Counted from the stretch's first letter, positions 51,386-60,572 are shown. The stretch is 64,000 nucleotides of DNA from Candidatus Obscuribacterales bacterium (GCA_031292355.1 JARLHI010000054.1:1-64000), one strand, 5' to 3'. The notes: a model not told the origin generated them from the letters alone. Translations and numbers: made by a program.

Positions 51386-52642
51386 ATGGAACTTCATAGG
51401 GCAGCCCTCCGAGGGGATACACGCGGGGTCAAGAGACAGCTTGCTACAGGGACGCCTGTGGACACCAAAGCTCCTGACCTCTGGGGCAGGACCGCGCTAA
51501 TGCTCGCGGCTGGCAGTGAGCATGCCGATTTAGCGCTCCTCAAGCTGCTGGTATCGCACGGAGCCGATGTGAATGCCATAGCAGATGTAGATATCATAGG
51601 TATTGAGAGTGGTGAAACGCCATTTTCATGCGCTAGCGGCAGCGTCGAGAAAATGCGCTACTTACTAACTGTGGGCGCGAATCCTTTTACCGGTAGAGGC
51701 GCCTCAAAAAGACTTGGATGGACGACCTCGATTCAGGCTCTTAAATTTCAACTTGAGCTGGGGTTCGATCCCACAATCTGGGAGGATCACGGCCCATCTA
51801 TGTTAGTTAGTGCATCTCGCGATTGTGACTGGGAAAAATTGAAACTATTCGAAGAATTTGATTTTTGCTTGGATAGCCTATATTGGACAGAGTTGATGCA
51901 CGACATCATTTTCGGAAGTGCGCAAAGAGTTGCTGAACATCTGAGTAACGGAGGTGACGATCATCGTGTCGATTTCTGGGAACGCTCCCCGCTTCTGTTA
52001 AGTATTTGCTCAGGCAGTATACAGAAAGCACAGCTCGTTTTAGACGCTGGCGGCAGCCTTGATGATCGAGGACGTGCCAATGAGAGCGCCATCGACTGTG
52101 CGATTTTGAGTAAGTCCAGTGAAATGCTTTCATGGCTCCTTTTATTGGGGCTAAACGCTAACATGCGAGGAATTAGCGGCTACTCTCCATTAATGTCGGC
52201 GGCTGAAAAAAAGAATCCAAACGCCATCAAAATACTTCTTGAACATGGTGCCGTTGTGAACGCCACCGCAGAATTTGACATGCAAGCAATTAACTTCGTA
52301 GAGGATGCTGCCACCATGAAGCTACTCGCAGCTGCGGGCGCAGATATAAATCATATGGATAAAACGGGCAGTTTTCCATTATTGGCTGCTGTAGAAGCCT
52401 GCTCTATAGAGCTTATGAGATGTCTTCTTGAGCTAGGTGCGCACGTCGACAATCGTTCTTATGGCATGGCAGCTCTCCATCAGGCTACTAATTACGACGA
52501 GCTCGAAATTATGAAACTACTTCTTTCTGCAGGCGCCGACCCAAACTTGCCAGGCGAGGACGGATTGAGGCCGCTATGGTATGCAAAAAGCCACGACGCG
52601 GCGAAGATTCTCGTAGATGCTGGTGCAAGCTCTACCAGATAG
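51386..52642 (+). CDS. ankyrin-repeat protein
   Basis: 418 residues made almost wholly of ankyrin repeats of about 33 residues. Clear units: LHRAALRGDTRGVKRQLATG, GRTALMLAAGSEHADLALLK, SPLMSAAEKKNPNAIKILLE, LHQATNYDELEIMKLLLSAG and LRPLWYAKSHDAAKILVDAG. The middle units are degenerate. No signal peptide. Ankyrin arrays bind proteins; in bacteria they can be effectors or regulators. It is flanked by two copies of a ~65-bp repeat (51297 and 53663). Confidence 0.88.
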   Translation: MELHRAALRGDTRGVKRQLATGTPVDTKAPDLWGRTALMLAAGSEHADLALLKLLVSHGADVNAIADVDIIGIESGETPFSCASGSVEKMRYLLTVGANPFTGRGASKRLGWTTSIQALKFQLELGFDPTIWEDHGPSMLVSASRDCDWEKLKLFEEFDFCLDSLYWTELMHDIIFGSAQRVAEHLSNGGDDHRVDFWERSPLLLSICSGSIQKAQLVLDAGGSLDDRGRANESAIDCAILSKSSEMLSWLLLLGLNANMRGISGYSPLMSAAEKKNPNAIKILLEHGAVVNATAEFDMQAINFVEDAATMKLLAAAGADINHMDKTGSFPLLAAVEACSIELMRCLLELGAHVDNRSYGMAALHQATNYDELEIMKLLLSAGADPNLPGEDGLRPLWYAKSHDAAKILVDAGASSTR

Positions 52643-52734
52643 ATTTGAATGTTATTGAACAAACGCAAATCACAAAAAGCATTGCCTACTATCAGACACA
52701 ACTCGAGCAAACGCGCATAGATAGCGGTAAAAAG

Positions 52735-53187
52735 ATGCAGAACGTGGTCTACAACAAAATAGAGGTACGGATCACAACCGATGAGAATGAAGGCGTATAT
52801 TACAGGCCAGGCGTTGGCATCCAAATTCTGATTGATGAGACGGTCTATATAGACGGCGATGACTACTACGTAAACGTAGACTCGTTTTTCGAAGCACTAG
52901 GACAACAAAACGCTGAGATCGAATTTGTCGGTGGGTGCCACCATCCACCATGTTGTGCCAATGGAGCATTGACCGCAACATCTCCTGAAGCCTGGATTTG
53001 GAATACTTCTAACTTTCGGCTGCGCTGGACTAACGTACATCAGGCAGCGGCATTGATGCTCAAAATCATCGACGAGCACACTGAGCGCAATCACGAAGTT
53101 TGGTGCGCTTCCGTAGAGCGCATGCCGTTCTACCGAAGTCAATTGACACTTCTGGACACACGCATACAGGAGTCCAGGGAGCAATAA
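52735..53187 (+). CDS. hypothetical cytoplasmic protein
   Basis: 150 residues from ATG 52735. Beta-rich N-terminus (VRITTDENEGVYYRPGVGIQ, ILIDETVYIDGDDYYVNVDS), a Cys/His cluster (GGCHHPPCC) and a helical C-terminus. Family not recognised. It starts 92 bp after the ankyrin gene on the same strand; the frame is open upstream into that gene, so the start is uncertain. Confidence 0.6.
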   Translation: MQNVVYNKIEVRITTDENEGVYYRPGVGIQILIDETVYIDGDDYYVNVDSFFEALGQQNAEIEFVGGCHHPPCCANGALTATSPEAWIWNTSNFRLRWTNVHQAAALMLKIIDEHTERNHEVWCASVERMPFYRSQLTLLDTRIQESREQ

Positions 53188-53298
53188 ACGAAAAGTGGCG
53201 CAAGCTCCCTGGCGCCGTGCTGACGGGTCCCCAAATGTACTTTTACAAGAAACTATGGGGCGACAGAACTTGCACGCGTGTGGCTATAAGATGGGAGC

Positions 53299-53664
53299 AT
53301 GAATCAAAAACATACATTATCAATCAAGCGCGGACCAATCTTGAGTTTCCTAGAAAAGCCGCCTCGTTGGTTCGCCGTATTATTTTGGCTCTATCCAGCA
53401 GGCTGGTACGGCGTTATTGTGCTTACAGCTTTCATTGCGGGCGAATCACCAGTTAAAGACAGATTGTGTGGTCTTCTTCTCCTCAGCTTCCCTTTGCCTC
53501 TTTTGGTTCTGGTACTAAGCAGTCGTTGGTTTCAAATTCAAACTGTGGCAATGATCACGTTTTGGTGCATTTTATTGGGACTCTTTTTTGATCTACACTG
53601 GGCAGCTGTTAAATCGGCCGTCACAGTGTCCATCAACGCAGTAATGGGCAAAACCTCGCGGTGA
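53299..53664 (+). CDS. small multi-pass membrane protein
   Basis: 121 residues with three hydrophobic helices (WFAVLFWLYPAGWYGVIVLT, LLLLSFPLPLLVLVLSS and TVAMITFWCILLGLFF). No family recognised. The purine-rich AGATGGGAG lies very close to the ATG. Its stop lies at the second copy of the ~65-bp repeat. Confidence 0.6.
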   Translation: MNQKHTLSIKRGPILSFLEKPPRWFAVLFWLYPAGWYGVIVLTAFIAGESPVKDRLCGLLLLSFPLPLLVLVLSSRWFQIQTVAMITFWCILLGLFFDLHWAAVKSAVTVSINAVMGKTSR

Positions 53665-53726
53665 CACGAAAAATTGATACGGTCAAAAGCTGCACGTCTC
53701 ATGCAGAAGAGCGGTAAGCTAGTGAT
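53663..53726. repeat. ~65-bp repeat, copy 2
   Basis: Partner of 51297-51361. The two copies bracket the ankyrin gene and its two followers. The remaining 53727-53951 sequence shows a short GTTACC/GGTAAC pairing but no gene. Confidence 0.8.
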
Positions 53727-53951
53727 CAAAGTGCTCTGGGTGTAACACCAACAGAAACCGTTACCACAGCCAAACGAGGTAACGCTCTCGTAAACCCTGA
53801 ATTTATGGGTGTCAGATTTACAACGATTGTAAACACGATTTCGAAACCTCTCTATCGAGTATTTTGTAATCCGCTTGTTTTACTGACAAAAGGAAAAGCG
53901 TCGGACAATCACTCACATGATTACCCGACGCCCACCAACCGACAGCGAAGC

Positions 53952-54809
53952 TTACATCAAACTTTTGATCAGCTCATTGTTCATTCTTTCGAAAGCATAG
54001 TCATTGCCCTTGGTGGCAAGTTCCAGTGAGTGTTTAGCAGCTGCTAAAGCACCTGCCTTGTCGCCCATCTTTGCAAGAATTTTGGCTTGCGTGTGGACGA
54101 TGTAATACAAGTCTTTTTCTTTAACGGCTGCATCAATCCAAGCCTTGGCTTTCTTCATATCTAAATCGTTTTCGTAATAGAAAGCAGCAGCCTGGAAATA
54201 CGGCTTGTCTTTATCATCTGACGCCATTTCGGCTTCAATTTGCGAAACCAATTTGTCTTTGTAGCTCACTTCGATTTTGACTGGAACTTTTGTTTTATCC
54301 CAAACGATATCAAGCTCAGATGAAGTTGGCTGGATGTCGTCGATGTTAATCACAAACGTTTCTACAGAACGACCGATTTCGATTGGCTTAACTTTGACGC
54401 GAAGAGCATCTTGTTTTTCGTCGTACTTATAGGCACCACTCTGGTCAGATACTTTGTTCAAAATAACTGTCCATTCATCTTTACCAGGAATAGTGAAAAG
54501 AGCATAAGAACCAGCTGGAACATCCGAACCAGCAAATTTTACTGGTGTGCTGAAAACAATTTTTGTCGCTTTGTTAGCACCTGTACGCCAGACTTTATCG
54601 AATGGAACAACATCACCAAAGATTGTGCGGCCCTTAACGTCTGGTCTTGAATAGTTGATTTCAATGTCGGTGAGACCAACGCGTTGCTTCAATGTGCAAG
54701 CAGGACTCGGAGCAGGGAATTCGATTTTTGGGGTTTCTGCTAAAGCTGCTGAAGCGGCCATTAGACTGAGCCCGCTTGCCAGAATCAAAGAGAAATTTTT
54801 GAAGTTCAT
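53952..54809 (-). CDS. DUF2911 secreted protein
   Basis: 285 residues. Signal peptide ending ASAALA-E, then the DUF2911 domain: PAPSPACTLKQRVGLTDIEI, NYSRPDVKGRTIFGDVVPFD, VWRTGANKATKIVFSTPVKF and VPAGSYALFTIPGKDEW. The C-terminal 90 residues are TPR-like helices (KAKAWIDAAVKEKDLYYIVH, KMGDKAGALAAAKHSLELAT). The family is found in envelopes of many bacteria and has no known activity. ATG 54809 directly precedes the signal peptide. Confidence 0.88.
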   Translation of the reverse strand: MNFKNFSLILASGLSLMAASAALAETPKIEFPAPSPACTLKQRVGLTDIEINYSRPDVKGRTIFGDVVPFDKVWRTGANKATKIVFSTPVKFAGSDVPAGSYALFTIPGKDEWTVILNKVSDQSGAYKYDEKQDALRVKVKPIEIGRSVETFVINIDDIQPTSSELDIVWDKTKVPVKIEVSYKDKLVSQIEAEMASDDKDKPYFQAAAFYYENDLDMKKAKAWIDAAVKEKDLYYIVHTQAKILAKMGDKAGALAAAKHSLELATKGNDYAFERMNNELIKSLM

Positions 54810-55112
54810 TTTATTGTCCGTTAGTAGTTTTTTCCCAACCAATTCGGCGCATGCGTCGTCATTCACGTCGCGGATACGCCCGTCAGCATTTCCAAAAGAA
54901 AATGGACAGGGCATAAGAATACCATAGACGGTCGTCTAGTAGCGATGTCAGGCGCACTTTCACCCAACAGCACGGGCGACTGAACTTAAATATGGGTCAA
55001 TGACAACTCATAGACACCCATGCCGGATACCAGTATCATCGAATTCCCATCGACTCCTCAACGACTCGAAGTACATCCCATGATCGCCCCAAATTCAAGT
55101 CACCAATTGTCT

Positions 55113-55661
55113 ATGAAAGTCTTCAAGGAAAAGTTTATCCGCTTGGCACTGAATATAGTGGCGCTGCAAATATTGGTGCCACTCTACGCTGAAGCAGCCA
55201 GTAACAGCAATGAGTTTATGTATTTGAACCAGAGCGAATTGCAGTGGCAGAAATCGCCAAATGGTTATGATGTGGCATCTGGAAGATTACTGATTTTAAG
55301 AGGAAACGGAGCAGCTGCACTCATGGCTTGCAGCTTCTACCGCGACTATCACGACAGTAAGCTTACCTATGGAGACGTGGGTGGGTTTCGACTTGAAGCT
55401 GGTAGCTGGGTGAAAGAGAACGCTAATCCGGGCGTACTTACACTTAAACTGCGACTGATCGACCAAGATAAGGGGGCGAAATCTACCTATGACCGAGAGC
55501 GACCTGAGACCGCGGTCCAAAAGTTCGCGCTCGAAAAAGCAGGTAGCTTAAAAAACACAATGTCGATTAAAGACGACCATGGAATTATTTTGACCCGTAT
55601 TGCTGATCTGAAAAATCAGAAGGAACTAGACAGGATGCTTGATGGTATCGGGCCAATTTAA
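55113..55661 (+). CDS. secreted hypothetical protein
   Basis: 182 residues. Signal-like N-terminus (FIRLALNIVALQILVPLYAE). The mature part (LQWQKSPNGYDVASGRLLIL onward) shows no recognised domain. An ATG at 55020 would give a longer form without benefit. Isolated gene. Confidence 0.55.
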   Translation: MKVFKEKFIRLALNIVALQILVPLYAEAASNSNEFMYLNQSELQWQKSPNGYDVASGRLLILRGNGAAALMACSFYRDYHDSKLTYGDVGGFRLEAGSWVKENANPGVLTLKLRLIDQDKGAKSTYDRERPETAVQKFALEKAGSLKNTMSIKDDHGIILTRIADLKNQKELDRMLDGIGPI

Positions 55662-55813
55662 TCGAGAGATTGAATGCTCTTGCTAGGCAGCGAGCAAAGC
55701 AAGCAAACCGAACAGTCTAATAGTCCGCGAATAGTGCGAAAAAAAGTTTTTCAATATGTATAAAGTTGTGTATATTGGGTAGGACATAAAAGAGCACCTT
55801 CTTCAGGCGACTT

Positions 55814-56902
55814 ATGCACAAAAAGCATCCAAGCAGGTTATATAAACCGTCGTCACCGCGTAATGCGAAGGGCACTGCGGCCATCAGTGAATTTGCCCTG
55901 GTACTCTACGTGCTGTTTTTTATAATCCTTGTGCCGGTCGTTGATCTCGGATGTTTATTAATTGCAGCCGCAACTCAGTATCTAGCCACTAACGATTTTG
56001 TGGCCAAAGCCGCTTCTCAACCAGATTATATGAATGCTTTGAACGCGATGTTTGCCGAGTCGCAAAAGTTTGAAACACTAGGCATGTCGAAATTCATGAA
56101 CATGACGCCTCAGGGTGGTTACGTTGGCAGTGGTGACGACCTCTATGTTGTTGCCACAAACATTGGTTCAGGCGGCGTCACAAAATCGAGCGCGAACAAC
56201 TCATTGCCTCCCCCCATTAATACCGCGACCAATTTCTACGAATTATCGGTGCAGAGCACCTACAGTTTCAAACCTGTCCTCAGTCTTGCCGGAGTGCCGC
56301 TACTGGGTCAAGTACCTGGTTTGGGTCAGCCCGTAACCTTCACCTTTGTCGCCAACCGTCCTGTCGAACATCCCGGCGGTCTGACGTTCAACGGCACTAA
56401 CTCAACGCAAGGTAGCGTGGCCTTTTTGCCAAGAAATTCTGCCCAAAACGGATTACCAAGTTCGGGTTCATCTACACAGTGGCGCACTCCCAATATTTAC
56501 CAGCAGATCTTGCAAGCGGGACAAACAGTGATTTCCACTAATGTCGTCGTCGTGCAAGCTAATAATTCGAGCTGGACACCAGGAAATGTGACTGTAACGC
56601 CATCAGAAAAGATGTGGATCGATACTCAGGCTGTTGGTATGTGGAGCGAAGGTGGAGTTAATGTCGCTGCAACAGACGCAAACGGACTGAACACATTAGA
56701 GCCCTACTCGACGGCGCCACAGGTTACCTTCGGGGCACTAGCTGGAAAAATTGGAAGCGGCACGCCTTTTATGCTGGGCAATAATCAAACCAATCTCGCC
56801 ATTCCAGGTAGCGGCGAACTGGCGCTCATTAATAATGACGGACCAGGCCAATTTGCTAACGATACAGGCGCCCAGGTCGTTCGAATTATTGTTACGCAAT
56901 AA
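55814..56902 (+). CDS. TadE-like pseudopilin-type protein with LecA-like C-terminal domain
   Basis: 362 residues. A basic N-terminus and a single TadE-type transmembrane helix (ISEFALVLYVLFFIILVPVV, with the E26 expected for TadE-like processing) are followed by a long extracytoplasmic region. From about 245 the pattern follows the PA-IL/LecA galactose-binding lectin: VVVQANNSSW, FGALAGKIGSGTPFMLGNNQ, then NNDGPGQFANDTG, where D342, N349 and D350 line up with calcium ligands D100, N107 and N108 of LecA. It may display a sugar-binding head on a Tad-type surface structure. One base separates it from the next gene. Confidence 0.72.
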   Translation: MHKKHPSRLYKPSSPRNAKGTAAISEFALVLYVLFFIILVPVVDLGCLLIAAATQYLATNDFVAKAASQPDYMNALNAMFAESQKFETLGMSKFMNMTPQGGYVGSGDDLYVVATNIGSGGVTKSSANNSLPPPINTATNFYELSVQSTYSFKPVLSLAGVPLLGQVPGLGQPVTFTFVANRPVEHPGGLTFNGTNSTQGSVAFLPRNSAQNGLPSSGSSTQWRTPNIYQQILQAGQTVISTNVVVVQANNSSWTPGNVTVTPSEKMWIDTQAVGMWSEGGVNVAATDANGLNTLEPYSTAPQVTFGALAGKIGSGTPFMLGNNQTNLAIPGSGELALINNDGPGQFANDTGAQVVRIIVTQ

Positions 56903-56903
56903 G

Positions 56904-58568
56904 ATGAATTTGAGACCCTGTGCCTGTCTTAAAAAAGTCCGTGGCAAAAGTGGCGCCTCATTAGCACTTGTAATTACAGTGCTTGGTGGGCTAGGACTTT
57001 TAATTGCCGCCTGTTGCCTGACTTTTACAGGCATGTTAGGTAGCTATCAAGAACAACGTTCGGCCATTGAGGCCGCTTCATTGGCGGCCGCAAAAGATTT
57101 GTCTGCCATCGTCATCGAAGATCCAAACTTTGGCTTCATCGGTCTCTCTGATTCCAGCCCGACGGGCACTGCCACCACTGCTGGTGACGGATTTTACACA
57201 TCGGTTACTGGTATCAATACACTCTTTGGCACAATCCGTCTGGACATGATCATCGCTGACTATCTGCAAGACCCTGTCATGTCGCAGCTTGTAGCGACTG
57301 ATTATGCAAATGCACTGATTGCTCAAAAAAACCTGGTTGATGCTTTAAACAAAGCGAGTGCTCCATACGGAACTGGAGTAGACAAAAATGGTGTGATTCT
57401 TAATCCAACACAAGACGCATTGACAGCTTATATTTCAAACAGCGTTCATTTGACAGCTGGTCAATCATGCTCTCTAGTAACTGGATCGCTGCACCTTACC
57501 CTGGGATTTGTCGATGGTCTTGCCTCGCGTACTGCCATTCCGCAACCGCCAAGCGTTGCAGCATTGCAGTCATCGAGCTTGCAGTCGCAAGGTTTTTATG
57601 TGGCAAATGAAGCGATCAACTACACGAGTCTAAATACAAAGAAATCATCGCCTTTTAGCTTCGCTTCCTTGGATAGCAACACATCTTTAGTAGATTACAG
57701 AAAGTTTTTAACGAACCATGACGATCTGCCATTTGCGACACCAAGCGTGGTGAAAGTGGACGCTGACGAATTATTCACCAATGACCACGGACTAAACAAT
57801 CAAATGCACGCAGTGTCTGCTGCTCAGTGTGGAACAGTAACGGATCAACGCCCTTATCCTGGTGCATTCACCCTAACATTCGTGAACGGCACGTTTCCGG
57901 AAGTTACTCAGTTCCTGGATCTAATCAACAGTGGGCAGATTCAAACCGATCCTGCCGATCTTGTACAAACACCGCCAAACGGTGACTATCCACAAACAGC
58001 ACTATCCCCGTCTTCTTTGCCAATGCTTACGGCTGGCGACCCAGCGCATCCTTCCTTTGAAGACGTACTCAGCCTTGCTACATACGAGTGGATTAAACGT
58101 GGTGGCACAATGGTTAACGTGCAATCTTTGATTACCGCGTTTCAAACTCCCCTGAATTTTGTGGGCAGTGGGCCGCAGCAACAAAGATTTCACCTCACTT
58201 CAACAGGAGCCGTAACAATTGACTCCGCACCGTGGGGACAGCAGAACTTTTGTGTTAGCCAAAATCAATTTCGCGCGTTAAGTGGGGCCGGAATCGTCAG
58301 CAGCAATGGTTCAAAATATGATCTGCAGATCACAGATTTCGTTCACATCAAGGGGCGTGTTTATGGCGGCAAACACGCAGGTGAACCGCTGGATATGCCA
58401 GGAACAACAGTTTCAAATCCAAATCCCTCGAGCACCAACGTTAATATCATTTACGAAAATGGAAATTGGCCCTACTGTGCTTACTTAAATGGTGGTGGCG
58501 GCTCTGTCCGCCCGAGTTACAACCAAGAAGGCATAGCTTGTGACTTCACGTTCAGGCTGCATAATTGA
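56904..58568 (+). CDS. TadG-like membrane-anchored protein
   Basis: 554 residues. An N-terminal transmembrane helix (SLALVITVLGGLGLLIAACC) is followed by the sequence EQRSAIEAASLAAAKDLS, which matches the start of TadG-like proteins after their pilus-type helix. The rest is a large Ser/Thr/Asn-rich extracytoplasmic domain without recognised motifs. Starting one base after the TadE-like gene, it forms an operon with it. No Tad secretion ATPase is in the window. Confidence 0.7.
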   Translation: MNLRPCACLKKVRGKSGASLALVITVLGGLGLLIAACCLTFTGMLGSYQEQRSAIEAASLAAAKDLSAIVIEDPNFGFIGLSDSSPTGTATTAGDGFYTSVTGINTLFGTIRLDMIIADYLQDPVMSQLVATDYANALIAQKNLVDALNKASAPYGTGVDKNGVILNPTQDALTAYISNSVHLTAGQSCSLVTGSLHLTLGFVDGLASRTAIPQPPSVAALQSSSLQSQGFYVANEAINYTSLNTKKSSPFSFASLDSNTSLVDYRKFLTNHDDLPFATPSVVKVDADELFTNDHGLNNQMHAVSAAQCGTVTDQRPYPGAFTLTFVNGTFPEVTQFLDLINSGQIQTDPADLVQTPPNGDYPQTALSPSSLPMLTAGDPAHPSFEDVLSLATYEWIKRGGTMVNVQSLITAFQTPLNFVGSGPQQQRFHLTSTGAVTIDSAPWGQQNFCVSQNQFRALSGAGIVSSNGSKYDLQITDFVHIKGRVYGGKHAGEPLDMPGTTVSNPNPSSTNVNIIYENGNWPYCAYLNGGGGSVRPSYNQEGIACDFTFRLHN

Positions 58569-58822
58569 TGATCTAAAATCATCATGAACGATTCGACCTG
58601 CAATATAGTTCGATGACAACTCGTGAACATCGTTTACTCCTTCGTTCCGTGAACTATTCGGTCGCCGCGTTTTACCTGCGACTCAGAAGGGAACCCACGT
58701 CTTCTCTTGCTTATGTTCTCAAAAGGAGTGGAATTCAGGGTTTGTATTTTGCATGACGCTACCCTCCAGAAGGATGTGATTTTGTCTATTATAGAGCACA
58801 TCGACTGACTCAGGATTGAACA

Positions 58823-59044
58823 ATGGGGCCCGACTGAAAAAAAATAGATCAGGAGCTGCTTTCCCACAAGCAGCACGCAGTGGTGGCAGAATTTCTGAGA
58901 CGCACTCTAAAACTGAGTACGTTAGACGATAAAGAAATCAAATACTGGCGCTACTGGCTTGAACAGGTTGAGAAGGGAGCATCGCCTCTGATTGGTAATT
59001 TTCGTGTCAAGCCAAAACCGAACAAACGGAGTCGAAGAAAATAG
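58823..59044 (+). pseudogene. small basic protein gene with in-frame TGA at codon 5
   Basis: ATG 58823 (AGGA 8 nt upstream) reads MGPD and then TGA 58835-58837; the same frame continues for 68 codons ([40 protein letters not shown]) and ends in a basic tail. A run of eight A follows the TGA, so a one-base length change there could instead join another upstream frame. Family not recognised. Otherwise 58569-58822 shows nothing. Confidence 0.45.
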
Positions 59045-59060
59045 AATTCTCAAGGGAAAC

Positions 59061-59930
59061 CTACTTCTTAAATCCTTGCAGAACGTGGGCCACTGCACTC
59101 AAATATTCGTTTTGCGACATCCCATGCGCTTTTGCCAAATGCTCCACCATTTGCGTGGTGAGCGAATGTCCTTGCCTTTCAACTCTTCGCAACTGCCTAT
59201 CCGTGACACCAGTCATACGCATAATTTCCTGTTGCGAAATCCCACGCTGTTTGCGCAAGTATGCAACAGCCTTTCCATAAAGCTCATTTTTTGTTAGCGC
59301 TTCGATATCTCGTCGTCGCCGAAAATTTCCATCAACGGCGCAGCGAATTGCGTCCACATTTAAATGCACATCCGATTTTGTCCAATGAACATGATTACCA
59401 AAACGCTCAATCGAAAACTCACTTCTTTCTTCTATTGGGATTTGCGCAAGCCATGGCAGTTGATCAAATGCGATCGTTAGTCTTTCCAAAGCACATGTTT
59501 TAAGGACAAGGCTATCACCATCGATCCATGCTTCAGCGATGGTATCGTTTTGCACTCCATCACGCCAGGCGTACAAAATTCTATTAACGTCTTCGAATTT
59601 TCCTGTTACGAACAGCTTAGGCAAGACTTTTTGAGCATGAGCCTGCACGATCTTATCCAGTAACGCGTCAATCTTCTGCAAGCCATCGTGCCTCTTATCC
59701 AGCACAAAAATTACGCGAAGCATGCTGTAAGACGTTAGTATCTTCGGCGCATGCTTTGCAAAAGTCTCAATAGGCACAAGAAGAAATGAATTTTCGTGTT
59801 TATTGGCCAGGTCTTTGAATTTTACTTTAATAACAAAACATGCAAGGTCAGAAGCAACTGTATTAGCTTGCCTTTCTGGATCAATCAGGATAGTTTTTGT
59901 TTTTGTTTTTGTTGATGCAGCAGACGTCAT
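59061..59930 (-). CDS. DUF2442-like protein with C-terminal helix-turn-helix
   Basis: 289 residues. N-terminal about 135 residues unknown; residues about 145-210 resemble DUF2442 (IDGDSLVLKTCALERLTIAF, FSIERFGNHVHW); the C-terminus is an XRE-type helix-turn-helix (AVAYLRKQRGISQQEIMRMT, VTDRQLRRVERQGH). DUF2442 and DUF4160 genes are commonly neighbours and thought to be TA-like. The ATG overlaps the stop of the DUF4160 gene as TAATG. The added helix-turn-helix suggests that this partner is the repressor/antitoxin. Confidence 0.75.
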   Translation of the reverse strand: MTSAASTKTKTKTILIDPERQANTVASDLACFVIKVKFKDLANKHENSFLLVPIETFAKHAPKILTSYSMLRVIFVLDKRHDGLQKIDALLDKIVQAHAQKVLPKLFVTGKFEDVNRILYAWRDGVQNDTIAEAWIDGDSLVLKTCALERLTIAFDQLPWLAQIPIEERSEFSIERFGNHVHWTKSDVHLNVDAIRCAVDGNFRRRRDIEALTKNELYGKAVAYLRKQRGISQQEIMRMTGVTDRQLRRVERQGHSLTTQMVEHLAKAHGMSQNEYLSAVAHVLQGFKK

Positions 59931-60223
59931 TACTCTAAACCTATGTGTGCCTTATTCCATTCAGCCAGTAGTTTTGCTCGATTCTTTATTACGTCCTTCC
60001 GAAAACTCTGCAAAATTCTTCCTTTAAGTGGATGCTGATTTTCTTTCCAGCTGGCTGGTCGAACAGGTCTTGTTTGGAGATGCGTGACTGTACAAGATAA
60101 GAATTCAACAGCAACTTCCCAACGCTCGTCTGTCTTTGAAAGATGAAAGTGAGGTGGTGCGTGGTCTCCAGGTATAAATAACAATTGGTAGCCCGGCAAT
60201 TCCATGCACTTAACACGACTCAT
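59930..60223 (-). CDS. DUF4160 protein
   Basis: 97 residues. The DUF4160 signature GDHAPPHFHLSKTDERWEVA is clear. The chosen ATG at 60223 has AGGAG 8 nt upstream. Longer in-frame starts at 60295 or 60307 would lie inside the promoter -10 box and are rejected. First gene of the coupled pair; its molecular activity is unknown. Confidence 0.8.
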   Translation of the reverse strand: MSRVKCMELPGYQLLFIPGDHAPPHFHLSKTDERWEVAVEFLSCTVTHLQTRPVRPASWKENQHPLKGRILQSFRKDVIKNRAKLLAEWNKAHIGLE

Positions 60224-60293
60224 CCCAAAGGCTCCTAAATAGCTCAACGCAGAAAGGAAGCCCAATGCCTTCTCAATGGAGGCAATCCTAAAC

Positions 60294-60349
60294 ATTATAT
60301 ACCACAATCGGACATTTCGGCAATCCTAAAGCAAGGCACAATGTCCGAT
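60294..60349 (-). promoter_or_regulatory. promoter and operator of the DUF4160/DUF2442 pair
   Basis: On the minus strand TTGCCG (60318-60323) and TATAAT (60294-60299), spacer 18 nt. Two 10-bp perfect inverted arms, ATCGGACATT (60307-60316) and AATGTCCGAT (60340-60349), flank the -35 box on both sides. Binding to both arms would block the promoter. Confidence 0.7.
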
Positions 60350-60406
60350 GCCGGTATCAATTAAAGCGTTGACCTGCAGTGTAGATATAAAAGCTCGGTC
60401 TGCTCC

Positions 60407-60472
60407 TTACCTTTTCAATACATCGATATACTTGATACGATCACCTATCACAAGCAAGTTAGTTGGTACGGG
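60407..60472 (-). pseudogene. C-terminal fragment of a paralog of the 61625-62872 protein
   Basis: The last codons read TNLLVIGDRIKYIDVLKR and stop; the intact TPR membrane protein ends INLITIADRIKYIDVLKT. Upstream of this piece the frame is closed by TAG. Only the tail remains. Confidence 0.7.
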
Positions 60473-60572
60473 CTACAACCTGTGACTCTCTTCACTCCGC
60501 TTTAACCAAACACCATAGCGCGTCTGATATCATCGTTGTCTAATATATAGTTCCACAATAAGTGCCAAATAG

